A DNA stretch of 64,000 nt from Pagrus major (Eukaryota > Chordata > Actinopteri > Spariformes > Sparidae). Positions 1 to 12,944 of the stretch are shown in pieces (the first letter of the stretch is position 1; each line of letters begins with the position of its first letter). The translations under genes were made by a program, and so were the position numbers. The stretch is taken from positions 16,795,610 to 16,859,609 of the forward strand of contig NC_133216.1 in assembly GCF_040436345.1 (NCBI RefSeq). The letters run 5' to 3'. The notes under the pieces were generated by a model. It did not search any database, had not been told where the DNA came from, and was given only the letters and a program-made list of their open reading frames with translations.

Positions 1-2699
1 TCAATTATCTAAGTTATCTTAGGGATCAGGTAGCAGCTTCTGTCAAAGCCTAATAACCTTCCCCAGTGCTGAGGCTTTTACACTTTGTGCTCATTATCCT
101 TGCCTTGATGTTTTATCAACTATTTTCACAGCCACAAAAACCTACGTGAGGAAAGTGGATATTTGCAGATGTATAAATCAGCCGTGACTGTGGCTGTGAA
201 TGTGTGTAAACAGGTCGTAGATAGGGCATTTGATAAGATCTAATTTAGTGCAGCACAACATATTGCTGTTATTTGATATTTATGATTAGTAGGAATGATC
301 ATTTTTTACTGAAAAAAATCCCAAATGTCCAGTAGATCCATTTCAGCAGCATATTTAGTCCAAAACAGTATTCCATGATTAAATGGTGATAAAATGTCAG
401 ATCTTGAGACGGCAGCTGTTTGATTAACAGCTCATTTGAGCAGATATGAGCTCCTATGCCCGCCCTAGAGCCTACAATAGCCAATGAGTGATTGTGTAGA
501 CCAGTGACCCACTCTCTTTTCTTTCTCCTCTCTCCTGAGCTACTTACACACCAGCCTCCGGATGACTGATGCATCATGTAGCAATGAGATTTCAAATCCA
601 GAAAGTTTATATCAGTTTTTAAAGCTCCAAACTTGGAAATTATGCAAGTTTATGTAGTTTTATGCGTTTTTAGGCTGATTTTCCACCTAAGCATTTGTTT
701 TTTTTACTATTTCAAATAGAGAAAAAGTTAGTGTAAATAAGGAAATAAAGAACTATAAGAGTTTTTGCCCCTGTTACTCTCAAGCAGGGGTATTTTGAGG
801 TCATAAAATGGCATTCTTTTGCCAGGCACCTGGATATTTACTCAAAAAAAACAACCTTTCTTGAGTGTCCATTTTCAGTGGTATCGTTATCTAATTTAAA
901 CTTGGGCCATGTAAGGTGTGGACCCATTGTGTTTTCCAGCTAATAGTTGCAGTTAAAGGTCATCCGTAGGCTTATTTTTGCATCAAAAAATGTAGTCAAG
1001 AAAAACAGATTCAGCCTCCTAAGCGATAGGCATTTCAGGATAATTTTACATAAATTCCAGGAATGGCAATGACAAACATCATATGTGTAGTTCATTACGC
1101 AATTCAAACGGGATAAAAATTGTGTAAAGGAAGGTCAGGAGCAAGACTTACAAAACCCTGAGGACAACTGTTTGATCATGTAATCGCTCCAATATAACAA
1201 AAACCAGCCTTTTCTAGCAGCTTAGTCACAACCTGTTTATGGGCAGCAGCATTTTTTTGCGATTCTTGTCAGCAGCTGGGAAGTTTATAATCTCAACAAT
1301 GAAATATTTCCAAATTGCACACATGTAGAACACGAGTGAATTCAGACGCTCTGGCTCTACAGTTTGTCAGCGTCACCAGCAGTGAAACAGTAACCCTGCT
1401 TTAACCAAAATAACACATGATGACAACAGGTCATTAAGTAGTGACAGTGAACTGACCTGAGTGGGCACATGTGTTGTGTGTATGTGTGTGTGTTTATCCG
1501 TGTCCGTCTGAGTGTGTTGTCAGGACCGTGAGGGCACCAGGTGTACGCAGCTGTCCCTCTGATCCAGGAGCTTCAAAGGCTGTTAGAGCAGCAGTCAGTG
1601 TTAACACTCAGAGCAGAACTGGCTCTTCAGATGCTGCGTTAGCTAAAGGTGAGCTCCAAACGGCCTGATATGAATGGATTTGCCCTGCAGCCACATATGG
1701 AGCAGTACATCAGAGTACAGTAAAGCTGTCCAGTATGTGTTGATCCCTCTTACAGATGAAATGCATCATTGCACATCTGCAGACAAGGCTGATCTTGTGC
1801 TCGGGCTCTCTGTTGGACATCAGTGATGGTGTGTTTCTTGTAAAACCAAACTATGATGAATAATGTTGCAAGAAACTGGACAAATAAGGAAAATCTGTTT
1901 TCTGAAAGCAATTATTTGATTTGCCCATTTCAAGCCAACATGCACACAACAAAAATGGTTTTCCTTTGGGGGAGAAATGTGGAGAAAAGTGCATTTTCTC
2001 ATTGTTCTGATAAGCGGAGACAAAGAACAAAGCAGAATATTAACTTCCTTCCTTCCCACTTTGGCAACAAAGAGTGTTGATTATAAGATATCATTCAACA
2101 CGGCTCAGCTGCAGATTGTTTCTTCGCTCGAGCTACATTACACAAACAATGATTTGCTGCTACTCAGTGAACGCACACAAAATGGCCTTGATGACAGCAG
2201 CACAAAGTCCTGGCAGCTTTCTCCACCAGTAACAGCCCCCCTCTCCATCACTGGTTCGCCTTATTGACCCAGGTAATGGTGATAATGGATGTTATTCACA
2301 TCAAGAGGAAGATCAAACAGTAAAAGGAAACCCTTTGCTTCTACAATTCATGCTCCCAAGTGCAAAGCTTCAACCCCATTATATGGCTCAGCAGGGAAAC
2401 ACCGGATCAAAACACTGTACATAAAAAACAAAATCGCCTGAAAACAAATGCAGCCTCTCTTCTGCTTTCATGGTCTAACACTCAGAAATACATTGACTAA
2501 TTGGAAAAGTGTGTTTTCTTGTTTTCTTCACATTTAATCAACTTAAAACCTTACAGTGCAAACAACAACACAAAGGTATTGGTGGAGTGTCACTTAAAAT
2601 GGGGGCAGTACGAAGCCGTTGATGGCGATTTCAGCTCATAAAAAACACCTTTAAACAACTTACAAAATCACTATTATACTGCTGTACATACAATTTTAG

Positions 2700-3130
2700 T
2701 TAAGTTAAATGTATTTGTTAACTCAAGATCATGGGTATGTCATTATCTTGGAGTAACAAATGTTGTTTTCCAGACTAACAAGATCATTTTCTTGAGATTT
2801 TGAGAAAACAAGCTTCATTATCCCGAGATAACGAGATAAATTAATCTGTTCACACTTTATTCCTTATAGCCTAATGTTTATTAGGTCATAGCAACAAGTG
2901 TAGCAACTGAATGTCAGATTAAGGAGTACCCAATATTTATGGCAAAAATTCATTAAAAGTTCATATGGTTTGCTTTTGCTTTGAAAGCCACCCACACAGA
3001 GCAGTGTGTGTGTAAAGATCCACTGAATCCTTTTAAGTCGTTTTCTCATGAAAATGTATTTTTAAAACAACATTTATCTTGTGTTAATGAACTAAACAAC
3101 TTGTGATCTCGAGAAAACATTCTGCTTCAG
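2700..3130. repeat. Dispersed element with ATCTCGAGA-type motifs, interrupted
   Basis: The stretch repeats short palindromic phrases such as TCCCGAGATAACGAGATAA (around 2821-2838) and GATCTCGAGAAAAC (around 3105-3118). Unrelated sequence lies between about 2860 and 3090, so the element was probably split by an insertion. The phrase resembles a common fish repeat type. Boundaries are approximate. Confidence 0.4.
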
Positions 3131-3479
3131 ATTCTGATACTGAGGGCAGGACGTTACTGGATCTTTTTAAAATAAGGTCAGGGCATTACTACAGAGTGAC
3201 AGTGATAGTCTCACAGTAATTGTCTGAGGGCAGCCTTTGTAAGTTTTGCTGAGCAGCAACAGCCACAAGTGGTAATCACTGTACAGATTACTGGATAATG
3301 GGTCACTACATTTCCCTAGATTCTGTTAAGACAGTCACTTGATGTCATCATTGGCCAACCTGACTGAGAGCAGGTCAAACCAGACCATAAGCGAGGCATA
3401 AAACCACTGAAGGGGGAAAAAACTCCTAATTCTCAGATGTTATCTGTAAATGTGAATGTTTTCGGGTTTCTTCACTCCT

Positions 3480-3720
3480 CTGTGACAATTAACTGAATAT
3501 CTTTGGGTTGTGGACAAAACAAGACATTTAAGGACGTCATCTTGGGCTTTGGGAAACACTGATGTTTCACCATTTTCAGAGATTTTATAGAGGAAATAAT
3601 GAATCAATTGATGGAGAAAATAACCAACAGATTCATCAACAATGAAAATAATTGTAAATCATGAAAACAGAGCAACAGTAGCACAAAAGGAAAGCTCTTA
3701 TTAGCCTTTTATGGTGAAAC
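3480..3720 (-). repeat. Dispersed repeat, 'GACGTC ... CAAGACATTT' family, copy 1
   Basis: The segment carries GTGGACAAAACAAGACATTT, a GACGTCATCTTGGGCTTTGGG block and a run reading like a regularly spaced 'AATCAATTGATGGAGAAAATAA' tail. The same order of blocks, more diverged, recurs at 15100-15760. It resembles a high-copy percomorph element that reads in the opposite orientation. Naming the family would need a repeat library. Confidence 0.5.
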
Positions 3721-5594
3721 TTTAAGTCCTTTCAAAGTAAGAGACAGACACCCATAAACTCCACCTCTCTTCCGTGTTTAAGAACAGTTGTACAGATATA
3801 TGCACAGGGTTTCCTGTTGTTTTCAGCTCTATTGTCCTTTGCTTTTCTATTAAACTCAGCTGTACTTTACATTTCTGTGGCACAAGACTGATATTCTCTT
3901 GCCTTCATACTGTTTCCTTTCTAAATTCCACTGGGGCTCTGGATTATGTTTCACTAATCCTAACAGCTGTAAATTCACCAAAACAATTTTAGACGTCTCC
4001 AGATTGATGCTGCACTGTCACGGCCCAGATCAAAAACAGTGGTGGACTGCTCCTTTTCTGCGTGGTCTCCTGAGGAGTCTGTTGCATGGGAACACAAACA
4101 GAGTGCCTGAACAGCTCAGGGCTTTATTTCAGGACACAGATAAGACACCATGTGCCCATGACGAACTTTCTCCACAAAGGGACATCAGTTGGCTACCAAG
4201 ACGCATAAGACAAAGAATTTGTGATATTTATACAAGAAATACACTGATGTATCTGCAGAGACATGCTTGCAATGACAAAGGGTGAAAGTGAGAGCGAAAT
4301 TTCAAAGATCCAAGTCCTCCAAACTCATTTTCAATCAATTATGTCCAACCTGCTCCATGCAAAGCTGCTCATATACATAGAAATGACACAGTCCCAGTCC
4401 TGAGCTGTAGATATGTTCCGGAAAAGAGGTCTGAATTTAGGAATTTCCATTTCAAACTAGCTCCGCTCTGCTGATCCTCTGCCAGATTACTCTGCCTCAA
4501 TTTTCTCGAGACACAAGGCCATTTATTGTCTGCGACCAGCTCGCTTCTTCTGAGGAGCAGCAGTTGTTTTGAGGCACATGAAACCGAAGCAGCAGCAGAA
4601 AGTAGCGACCTTTAAATGAGCGAGGTCTAATGTGGCCGCTCTTTGGCCTGGCTTGATTAGCAGATGTCACAGGAAGTGAATGGTATCCTTATCGGGGGTC
4701 ACCACTGCAGTCCAGCAGTATGTCCTCTGATGTCATCAGGGGCTAGACGGAGATCTGGGACAGACAGTCACACCAATTTGTGCGTGTGAGGGGAGATAAA
4801 CTGACCATAGACTGACTACAACAGCTTTTTCCCCTCCAACTGTGATCAAATAATCTGGTGTGAAGTTTGTCACAATACTTTCCTGCCCAAATATCGGGAT
4901 ACACGATATCATTGGAGATGGGCCCGATCCGATCCAATATAGACGTCATTCACTCATCGGATCTCGAATGGGGAGGGCCAATCCACTTACCAATCCAGAT
5001 TCCAGTCCGCAGCTTGCGCTGGACCATGAACACGCTGTAAAGTAGCATGAGACACATCACAGATCCAGATTCCTTTCCACATCTTACCATGAACCCGCAA
5101 CAACTTTCTGCAACTGCAGTCTGCTGCTGAGTGAGCCATTAACGTTAGCTGTTGGTTAACCAAAATGTCCTTAGTTTGGAGATATTTTAGTCTATAAACG
5201 CATAAAAACAAGACAGCGACATGTAATGTATGTAAAGCCAGCATGCCGAAGGTCGGAGGTACAGTTGCGTCGTACAGTACCACCAGTTTAATCGTGCACC
5301 TACAGAAGTTTCACGTGAAATAGTACCACAAGTTCATGCAAGCCAACAGCCAAATAGACACCACCAGGCAGAAAACTCTCACTGATGCTTTCCGCGAAAA
5401 ACTTCCAGTCGACAACCCATACCCGGTGTGTATGTGAAGCCCCAACATAAATATAATACATTCAAAGTCATTGCCTTTATTTATATATAAATAAATATTC
5501 GTCATCTTTGATCTTGGGTTTTTGGCCTGTTGATCAGGCAAAAGCAAAAATTTGAAATTTGAAACTGCGATGGATATTTTTCATTATTTTTTTA

Positions 5595-5790
5595 CATTAC
5601 AGCAACACTATGTAGAAAATGGCATCTTGTGCGATTTGGCGCCCCCAACACTGAAGTTACATAGTGCAGAAACAAGTGATAGGGGGGCGGAGTGGCTGAG
5701 ACAGAGACACCATTCACCCCATTACAAGACACTGTACCATAAAAGCTGTTATTTTAGGGGGGGAAAGTTACATAATGTGGCTTTAAATAA
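5595..5790 (+). repeat. Short non-autonomous element 'TTACATAGTGCAGA', copy 1
   Basis: The core AAGTTACATAGTGCAGAAAC, then GTGGCTGAGACAGAGACACC, then ATTACAAGACACTGTACCAT, ending AAGTTACATAATGTGG, is shared with 39880-40045 (same orientation) and 26405-26718 (opposite orientation). It encodes nothing. Three copies in one window identify it as a dispersed element. Confidence 0.65.
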
Positions 5791-6698
5791 ACTAAACTGC
5801 TCATAAATGAATAGGAATCCAACACAGTGGAAACAGCTCTCGTGCCAAATTTCTAACTGTCATGTTGATACCGTTGTCCAGACAAACAACTTTACTTGAG
5901 AGATAAACAAATGTAATACAATGAATGGCGGGGCAGATTATGGATTGGAGGTGAAGGACAACAGCAGCACAGGAGTGAAGAAAGCCAGAAAAGAAGAAAA
6001 GGAAGTGGACTTGATAAGAGCAGGGAGGGCTGGAGGAGATCACGGACAATGGTCGGGCTGAAGTCAAACAGGAGATTGACTCACGTGGTCGAGGAGTAAC
6101 AGGGATAAGGAAAGGTGAAGGTGTGTGGAGGGCAGGAGAGGAGGGAAGTGGAGCTCACAAAGAGGAAGGGGTGGAGGGAGGAAAGCACACGTTGACGTGT
6201 CTTGTTTCAACAAACAAGTAAAAGCACACCAACAAAAAATAAAAAGTTCTTTCAAAATGCGGACAGCTGAGAGACACATAACACCACGTATAAATCTACT
6301 CTCACACGATCTCTTCTAAAAATAAACATTCATCTGCACCTCGTCAGATGACATCCAACTTGTTTTTATTATAGTCCCACGTAGTCTGATGATAAACTGC
6401 ACAGGTGGACGGCTTTCTCTCACTCTTAACCTGTGCAGCAGAGCTGAACTCACTCTCGGAATGTGCTGTGAGTTTCTGTGTGTTGAGACAAGAGCTGACA
6501 GAAAGCAGACGGAGAGCTCCCTGGCCACAACCGGACCGGACCTCTCTGTGTCATAGGATAAAAATACATGCAGCAAACTATCGAAACTAACTTCATTTGC
6601 CATGGAAATTAGAAAAGATCAACGTCTCATTCAGGTCATTTCAATTCAAATATTTTACAACTAAGCAGATATTGATTTGTCACTTATCTTCCATTCTT

Positions 6699-7006
6699 TT
6701 AAAGGTGCACTGCGTAGTTTTGGGGAAGAATTTTTCATCAGAACTAAACTAAATCAACAAAGTAAACAAACTCTTTATTTTCATAAATACATTCATGATT
6801 GAATAAACAAACTGACCTTAAAGGACAACACAATTTCATGCTGTTTTACTTGTTGATATGTGGCAGACCCTGCCACCTGTCTGGCTTCAAACAGTGTTCA
6901 GGGGACCTTATTTTCCTCTGAGAACAGCTTGTTCATTCAGTTATGGAAATAAAGACATATTTCTGAGTTTTGATTTCTTTTACAAAACTACACAGTGTCC
7001 CTTTAA
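6699..7006. repeat. MITE-like element with terminal inverted repeats
   Basis: The left end reads TTAAAGGTGCACTGCGTAGT and the right end reads ACTACACAGTGTCCCTTTAA. The ends match as imperfect inverted repeats of about 20 bp flanking a 308-bp AT-rich interior. No transposase is encoded. The shape is that of a miniature inverted-repeat transposable element. Confidence 0.65.
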
Positions 7007-7549
7007 GTTTAAATTCCTGCATTTATTTATTTTTTTGCTTCACAACACCTGCACACAACACACCCAGCCACAGCCTTCATTCTTCATGTCTTCCTTCTAA
7101 AATCTACTTCCTGTGAGGACTTTTAAAAGTCAGGACACTTGAGAAATCAGTTTACAGTGGCTGGATAGTTTACTACTCTAGGAGGATTTTTTTTTTTTTT
7201 TAACTGAAATCTCATGTAAGCAAAAGAGGACTGTGCAGCTCCACATCTTTGCAGTGTAACTCCCACTGGAGCTGACAGCATGCTGACAGGAGGTAAAGTT
7301 TCTGTGCAGGCAACAGTTGAACCTCTAGAATGGTACCTTTACCTCACATACATGATGAGAAGTTGGACAAAATCCAGTCTGAGCTGTTGAAACATCACAC
7401 ACAATGCAGTCCATTCATTCCTACTCTCTTCCTAAGTGTTTCTGTGCTGCATCCTGACACTCAAACAGTGCGGAGCAGCTTTATCCCGCCGACAACAGTG
7501 CAAACCCCTGGTGCTGCACGGATCCAGTCATGTTTTTTCGGGCACTCAC

Positions 7550-7613
7550 CTCCCCAGGTGTGAAAGAGGACCAGAAGTCCGACGAGCAGAGAGGCAGCGT
7601 CCCGTACAGCCAT
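7550..7613 (-). CDS. mcam: First coding exon (signal peptide), probable MCAM/CD146
   Basis: The ATG at 7613-7611 opens 21 codons, MAVRDAASLLVGLLVLFHTW plus Gly: a short charged n-region and a hydrophobic core, typical of a secretory signal peptide. After one extra base the exon meets a strong donor (GGGGAG|GTGAGTG, GT at 7549-7548). A phase-1 intron right after the signal peptide is characteristic of immunoglobulin-superfamily receptors. No Ig domain is visible, as the rest of the gene would lie beyond the left edge. The name rests on synteny: human 11q23.3 has MCAM(-), RNF26(+), C1QTNF5(-) in this order and orientation. MCAM is a membrane adhesion receptor of endothelium and neural crest. 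Signal peptide exon: fairly sure. Name mcam: inference. Confidence 0.5.
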
Positions 7614-7700
7614 GGTTGTTTGGTGGGTAGTGCAGCTGTCCGTGCTGGGGTGTGTGTGGAGGGAGTCTGACAGGGACTGGTCCTCCTGGAAACTGTATGA

Positions 7701-7750
<50 letters not shown>
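7701..7750. repeat. Compound (AC)n(AG)n microsatellite
   Basis: About 7 AC units run directly into about 18 AG units. It lies 88-137 bases upstream of the minus-strand ATG of the mcam-like exon, so on the coding strand it is a CT/GT tract in the probable 5' UTR or core promoter. Confidence 0.9.
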
Positions 7751-7753
<3 letters not shown>

Positions 7754-8304
7754 CGGGGAGGCAGATGATGCAGGAGGGGCAGAGACTGGAGGTCTGCGCT
7801 GTAAAAAATGTCCGTCTGCTCGAAGGATTCAGGCGCAAAACTAACCCAAAAGGCGACCTATTCTCCAAACTTTAAACATCTCTGTCTCCACTCTTTTAAG
7901 TGGCTTATTTATTTATATTAATAATACAAACATGAGTCCAGTGCCTGAGTTCAAATGGTGTCTGTAGCTGGATATTTTTTGCAGTGTGCAATAGGAGGAA
8001 CTTGAGTGAGAGCAGCAGGAGGGAGGAGGTCTGGAGAGAAATAGTGTGAAGTTATAATTTACAGCTTTTTTGTAGTTTCCCAGACTCCAACGTGATACAT
8101 TTCACCACCAAGAGGATCACTGCTCGTGTTCTCTCAACGGGAAACCATGTCTGGTGAAAACAAGCTCACCCTGACTTGATTCGGTGAAGCCTGGTGTGAA
8201 AAGGTGTGGCCCCTCTTTAGCAGGATTTGGTTTATTTTTGATTTATTTAGTTTTTGTGTGTCGGAGAGGGGATATATGGTGGCAGTGAGCCGGAATGATG
8301 GCGA

Positions 8305-8550
8305 GCAACGTGTAAGAATTGGCCACCTGTCAAATTCACACTAAGACAATAAGGCCTATCACCTGAGTTACTGCAAACTTCGGCTGCCCTTAGCTAGTTA
8401 GCTCAGTTAGCCGTGCAGTTAGCGGTTGGACTGGGAAGTGTTAGCATGCTAACTTCAGTAGATACCACTGCAGCACAGTATATTGACATCATAATGTCAA
8501 AACGTTCATTTATTCACATTCTGTGTATAATTTTAGTTGTTTTTTTTGGA
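8305..8550 (+). repeat. Dispersed element 'GTAAGAATTGGCCACCTGTC', copy 1
   Basis: Shared blocks are GTAAGAATTGGCCACCTGTC, TTAGCTAGTTAGCTCAGTTAGCC and GCATGCTAACTTC. They occur in the same order at 24060-24500, 47540-47700, 51148-51803 and 57071-57801, some copies also carrying an inverted second half. Complete copies begin and end with AAAGGTGC / GCACCTTT. This one lacks clear ends. Confidence 0.65.
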
Positions 8551-8589
8551 AGTTTTCAATCAAAACTCTCACAATTGATGGTGTAAGGA

Positions 8590-8690
8590 CAGAGGATGTC
8601 ATTTCACTGTACAGATTGTAAGCCCACTGAGGCAATGTGATTGTGATTTTGGACTATATAAATAAAATTTATTTCAACCCTTTATTTTGA
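8590..8690 (-). repeat. Dispersed repeat with polyA-like end, copy 1
   Basis: The block GAGGATGTCATTTCACTGTACAGATTGTAAGCCCACTGAGGCAATGTGATTGTGATTTTGG (given here by its extent, 8592-8652) is repeated in inverse orientation at 28118-28205. The shared segment is about 90 bp and ends in a TATATAAA-like motif. No coding capacity. Confidence 0.6.
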
Positions 8691-9714
8691 CATTCTGCCC
8701 GTTTAACTCCATCCTGGACAAAACGTCCTCCTGCTCCATGGTGAACTGATGCAGCTGCAGAGGATCTTTAACCTCCAACTCATTACCTGTCACAAAGGTG
8801 AAACACCTAAACCCTCTCTCTCTCTGATTTGTATATGTTAACTGTGTGCCGAGGATTATTCGCTCCAGGATTTAAGAATATAAAATAGTTCATTCATATT
8901 TGGATGATGGATATTTTTTTATGCAGTAGCATGTCAAGATGCAGTAGGTCGTTTTTTGTTGTGAAGGTCCTTAAAACAATCTCAGTCTGCTTCTGAGCTG
9001 CAAGAACACACTTTAATATGCAACTTCTACTGCTGGGGGTCTCTCGGTCAAAACAACGAAAACAAAGACATAGCTTGACTCACTGACTTACTTGAATATG
9101 ACTCCGTCTCTGTGTTGGCTGCCAAGCTTAATATGGACATCATAAGGGGGTTGAGTAAGACTCCCTACAAAAACCATGTATAAACATGGTGCCTGCCAGA
9201 GGACGTCAAATAATTTACATGATGCTGACCTCCTGCACTTTAGCTGCAGAACTCCAGTCTCTGACATGTAAAGCAGTTTAACGGTACACATGATTTTGAC
9301 TGCTATCTACAATGTTTGCCAAACTGTAAAAAAGCACCCACGTATTCCTGGGATGTGCGCACTGAAAACAAATTCTCAGAGTGTCAGAGGGCTGCAGGAA
9401 AATGACACAAAATACTGCGCTGTTGACACTCTGGTCAGATACCAGACCACTGTGGCTCGCTTGATCCAAGTCAACATAATTCAAATATTTAGTCAGCCCA
9501 GACTGGAGAGTAGCACAGTACACAAACACAGGAGCTTTAGCCTTTCAATATTAGGTTAGATTTTAGATGAGTCAAACTCTCTCAACCACGGACTAACAGG
9601 TTAACGATGCCTAAAGCCTAACTTATAGACTTTTAAAGCTAATACAATATCAGTATTAGAGGCTAACAAAATTTAATGGGGTTAGATATCAACCAATAAC
9701 ATAAACACATTTGT

Positions 9715-10075
9715 TAAAGGAGACATATTTTTTCTCAATTTCAGGTTCATAATTTTATTTTGGGTGACTACTAGAGTAGGTTTACATGCTTTAATGCTCA
9801 CACATCTGTTACATCATACTGTCCAGTCTAACAGCACTGTTTTCCCCCTCTGTCTGAAACGCTCTGTTTCAGCTCCTGTCTCTTTAAGGCCACGCCTCCC
9901 AAAAACCCAGTCTGCTCTGATTGGTCAGCCCACACACACCTGAGCCAGCAACAGCAGAGCAGCTGTGCTAAATAACTTCTTGCGTGCCAAACTAGCCACT
10001 CGGTTTAAATTATGCAAATGTATGACATGGTGATGTAGTGTGATGTCACAAAGTCACAGAATTAAAGGCGGGACT
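9715..10075 (+). repeat. Dispersed percomorph-type element
   Basis: The segment has the layout of a very common fish repeat: an AAAGGAGACATA start, TTCAGGTTCATAATTTTATT, TTTACATGCTTTAATG, CTGTCTGAAACGCTCTG, TCTCTTTAAGGCCACGCCTCC, then CTGCTCTGATTGGTCAG. The identification comes from memory of that pattern. I see no second copy in this window. Confidence 0.5.
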
Positions 10076-12944
10076 ATTGACCAGGCGTTTCAGGAGCAGT
10101 GTTTTCTATTGGAGAGAGGAGCTCCTGCTGGTGCAAACTTTGAGTTTTTTAACTTTCAAGATCTTTTATATTGTACAAGAATATTGTATATTATATATAT
10201 TGTACTGGTTTGTGCTTAGTTTACGTGTTTGCTCTTGGATTATTCCTCTTTTGTTGTAAGCCTTTGTCACCTGCCTTTTTGTTGCTTGTATTTGGAATTT
10301 GGATTTTGTGGACATCAGCTTTATTCTATTAAAGCTCTTTTTTTGTTCTTTTACCTGCCTGCCGAACAACTCCTATGTACAATAAACAAAATATGGAAGA
10401 ATAAGCGACGGTACAAAATATGAAGAGAGGCAAAATCTAAACTGTCTTTTGCAACACATTTAAACACTTTTCTCTGTATTTATTTTATATGAGGTTTACC
10501 AAGTAACTTTGTCGTCCATTATGTCGTCCAAAACATTCTTTTAATCGGAACCAAAAAATTGCAAAGTGTCCATTAGTCTCATAACTAGTCTTTGATAGTG
10601 GTGTTGAACTGTGCTTAAAAAATATTTCTTTGAGCGTTGCTCAGCTGCAGTACTAAAAATGCTCCTCAGTCGAGGCTGGCACAGCCGTGATCACCTGATC
10701 AGAAGATCTGAGGGACCAAGTGTGTTACAAATGATACAACACCTCCCCAAACGTTGTCCAGACAGTGATAAAAAAAACAACAACCTTAAACTGCCTGTAC
10801 AGCTACAACAGTCGTTTAATCTTAGTATTATTTAATCCCATGTGAACTCTCACAGTCTGTCCGGTTTGACACAGATCAAAGAGTGGTGGGACGCACATTG
10901 TACACTGATCTCTATAACCTTTGCTGCTGGAAAACACTGCTGTGTCTGCCATCTGTGCCTGCCAAATGGATTGCCTGTAAGCGCAGGTCACAGCCACATA
11001 GGAAGGAGCCAGCAATGATATCAAACTCACTCCAGCGAAAGAGTCCACAGAGGAGAGAGGAGGTCTGCTTCTGGCAGCAGCGCACAAACAGCTGGACAGT
11101 GAAAATCCAGACAGATTTCCAGAAGGATGGAGCAGTTATGGTTGGTTTTGTTTGAGCCTTTTCCACATTATTGTGTAAAAGAGGAAGTGAAGACACTGGC
11201 CAGCACAGAATGGTTCATTTACTTCATGTGCTTTTATGTTTCTGGGTGGATGAGGATATTTGGTGAAGGTTATTATCATGTTTGAAGAGTATTTGCTTTA
11301 GGTGTTCTCATCCTTTTCACTGCTCTATTCTAAGCTGTGTTTTTTTGGAAATGGTTTTTATTTGTTTTCATTTGGTGGCAACCAAATAAAGAGGCCGTGA
11401 GAGAGCTTCAGGGAGCCTTTTTTCTGTGTATTTCTCTGCCAAACTCTTACACAGTGAATGTAACTTACCCATTATTTTAAGATAACAATGTCAAGTGTTT
11501 ATTTGTCACTTTTAAGTAGCTGTTTCCACGTCTCTGTGTTTTCATGCGCTCTCAACACATAGTGGCCTTACAACTCAATTTGTAGATGTATTTTTTATTC
11601 ATATTCTAATTTCTATTCTTCAAAATGTGTCGATCTGTCCTACACTCTGTCCAGGTAGCCTACTCCCAAACAACTGCAGACATTCCCACCTTGGGTTCAA
11701 ATGCCCCTGCTTTCAAATCACAGCCTTTAACAAACAATTGTTTTTCTTATAATGATATAATGGCAAAAAAAATCAAAAGTCCCTGTACAGTTCTTTGGAC
11801 AGGTGGACAGCAGATATAAAACAGAAAGGCAGAACAAAGCATGAGTGCTTTGAGTTGAAACACTCTGTTCACCAGACACGGCTGGTGTTCTGTTTTTCCT
11901 TCCCTCCTAAAGTTATCAGAGGGGATCTGTTGGCACAGATACTGTACCCATAATGTTGCTCTGTTTTGATGGAAATGCGAGGCCAATACTGATAACACAT
12001 CCTAACATCAGTCTCACTCTGCTGTTAATTGGGTTTTTTGTTGAAGGAAAATCAACACAACATCCTCTCTGGATCGCCGTATCGCTGCCACAGAGAGGGT
12101 AACAATCGCAATTGTTTGACCCCTTACAATCAGCTTTGTACATGAGAAGTTCATGTTATCAAATAAAGTTCCTGTTGAATATGCATCATTAGTTTCTATT
12201 TAGATAACAGTATTTATCAAAACAAAGTAAGATGTAACCTACAGAAAACAGAGATTTTTTGTTTTTATTAAAAAAAAAAGAGAGAGATCATATATGAATG
12301 TATGTAATGGTGTGAACCGGCATGTTTATGTTTCATTTCCTTTGCGTTCCAGTACAGTCCTCATGGTTTGCAGCGATAGCAGAGTACTAACTGTTCTCAA
12401 AACAACTACATTGTTCAGCCACTCAAGGTCAGTAAATTATGACCAGATCTTGAAGGCCGCCGCGAGACCTTGGGTGTGGCACAAGGTATACAGAAGTACA
12501 ATTTAACATATAAAATGTGAGGAAACTCAAAGAGAACCAAAGAGACCCATTACAATTTCTTGCTCACAAATTGCAAGAATGTCCCCTTTTCGCCCTTTAT
12601 TTAATATGATACATCCTGGACAGGGCGTTTGGGAATATCAGGGGGCGATGGGTTTGGGAATGAGTCTGAAAAAGGAAAACAGAAGCAGGAAAAGCACTGT
12701 CCCCTCCCCCACAGAGTTCCCAGAGACTGCAAAGCCCTGAAGCACAATATAAGAGCATGTTTCACAATCTGCTGACAGGGGAAAATTTCCAGCGATCAAC
12801 CACAAAACAAACCCAATTAATGCCTAATTAGATCTCAAACCTATTTTTCTCTTAATGGTTAAATTAGATCAACGGTTGCACACATAAGAGGTAACTTAGT
12901 ATTTCAATTATGTGATACTTGATTTTAACCCTTGAACGTGGCTC

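Larger units (their letters stand above)
1..7549. other. Repeat-rich noncoding stretch, probable intron 1 of the mcam-like gene
   Basis: I see no convincing coding exon here. Short open frames on both strands lack splice signals and recognisable domains. If the signal-peptide exon at 7550-7613 is correct, this stretch is the start of its first intron, which runs off the left edge. It holds dispersed-element copies near 2700-3130, 3480-3720, 4860-5000, 5595-5790 and 6699-7006, and a short TG run near 1478-1492. Small exons could have been missed by eye. Confidence 0.5.

Noticed and set aside
3899..4285. 128-codon plus-strand open frame
   Set aside because: No recognisable domain, no good context for its start, and it lies among repeats. 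Probably chance.
7461..7868. 135-codon minus-strand frame covering the signal-peptide exon
   Set aside because: Its upstream half reads through the CT/GT microsatellite and its end runs past a strong splice donor. Only 7550-7613 is taken as coding.
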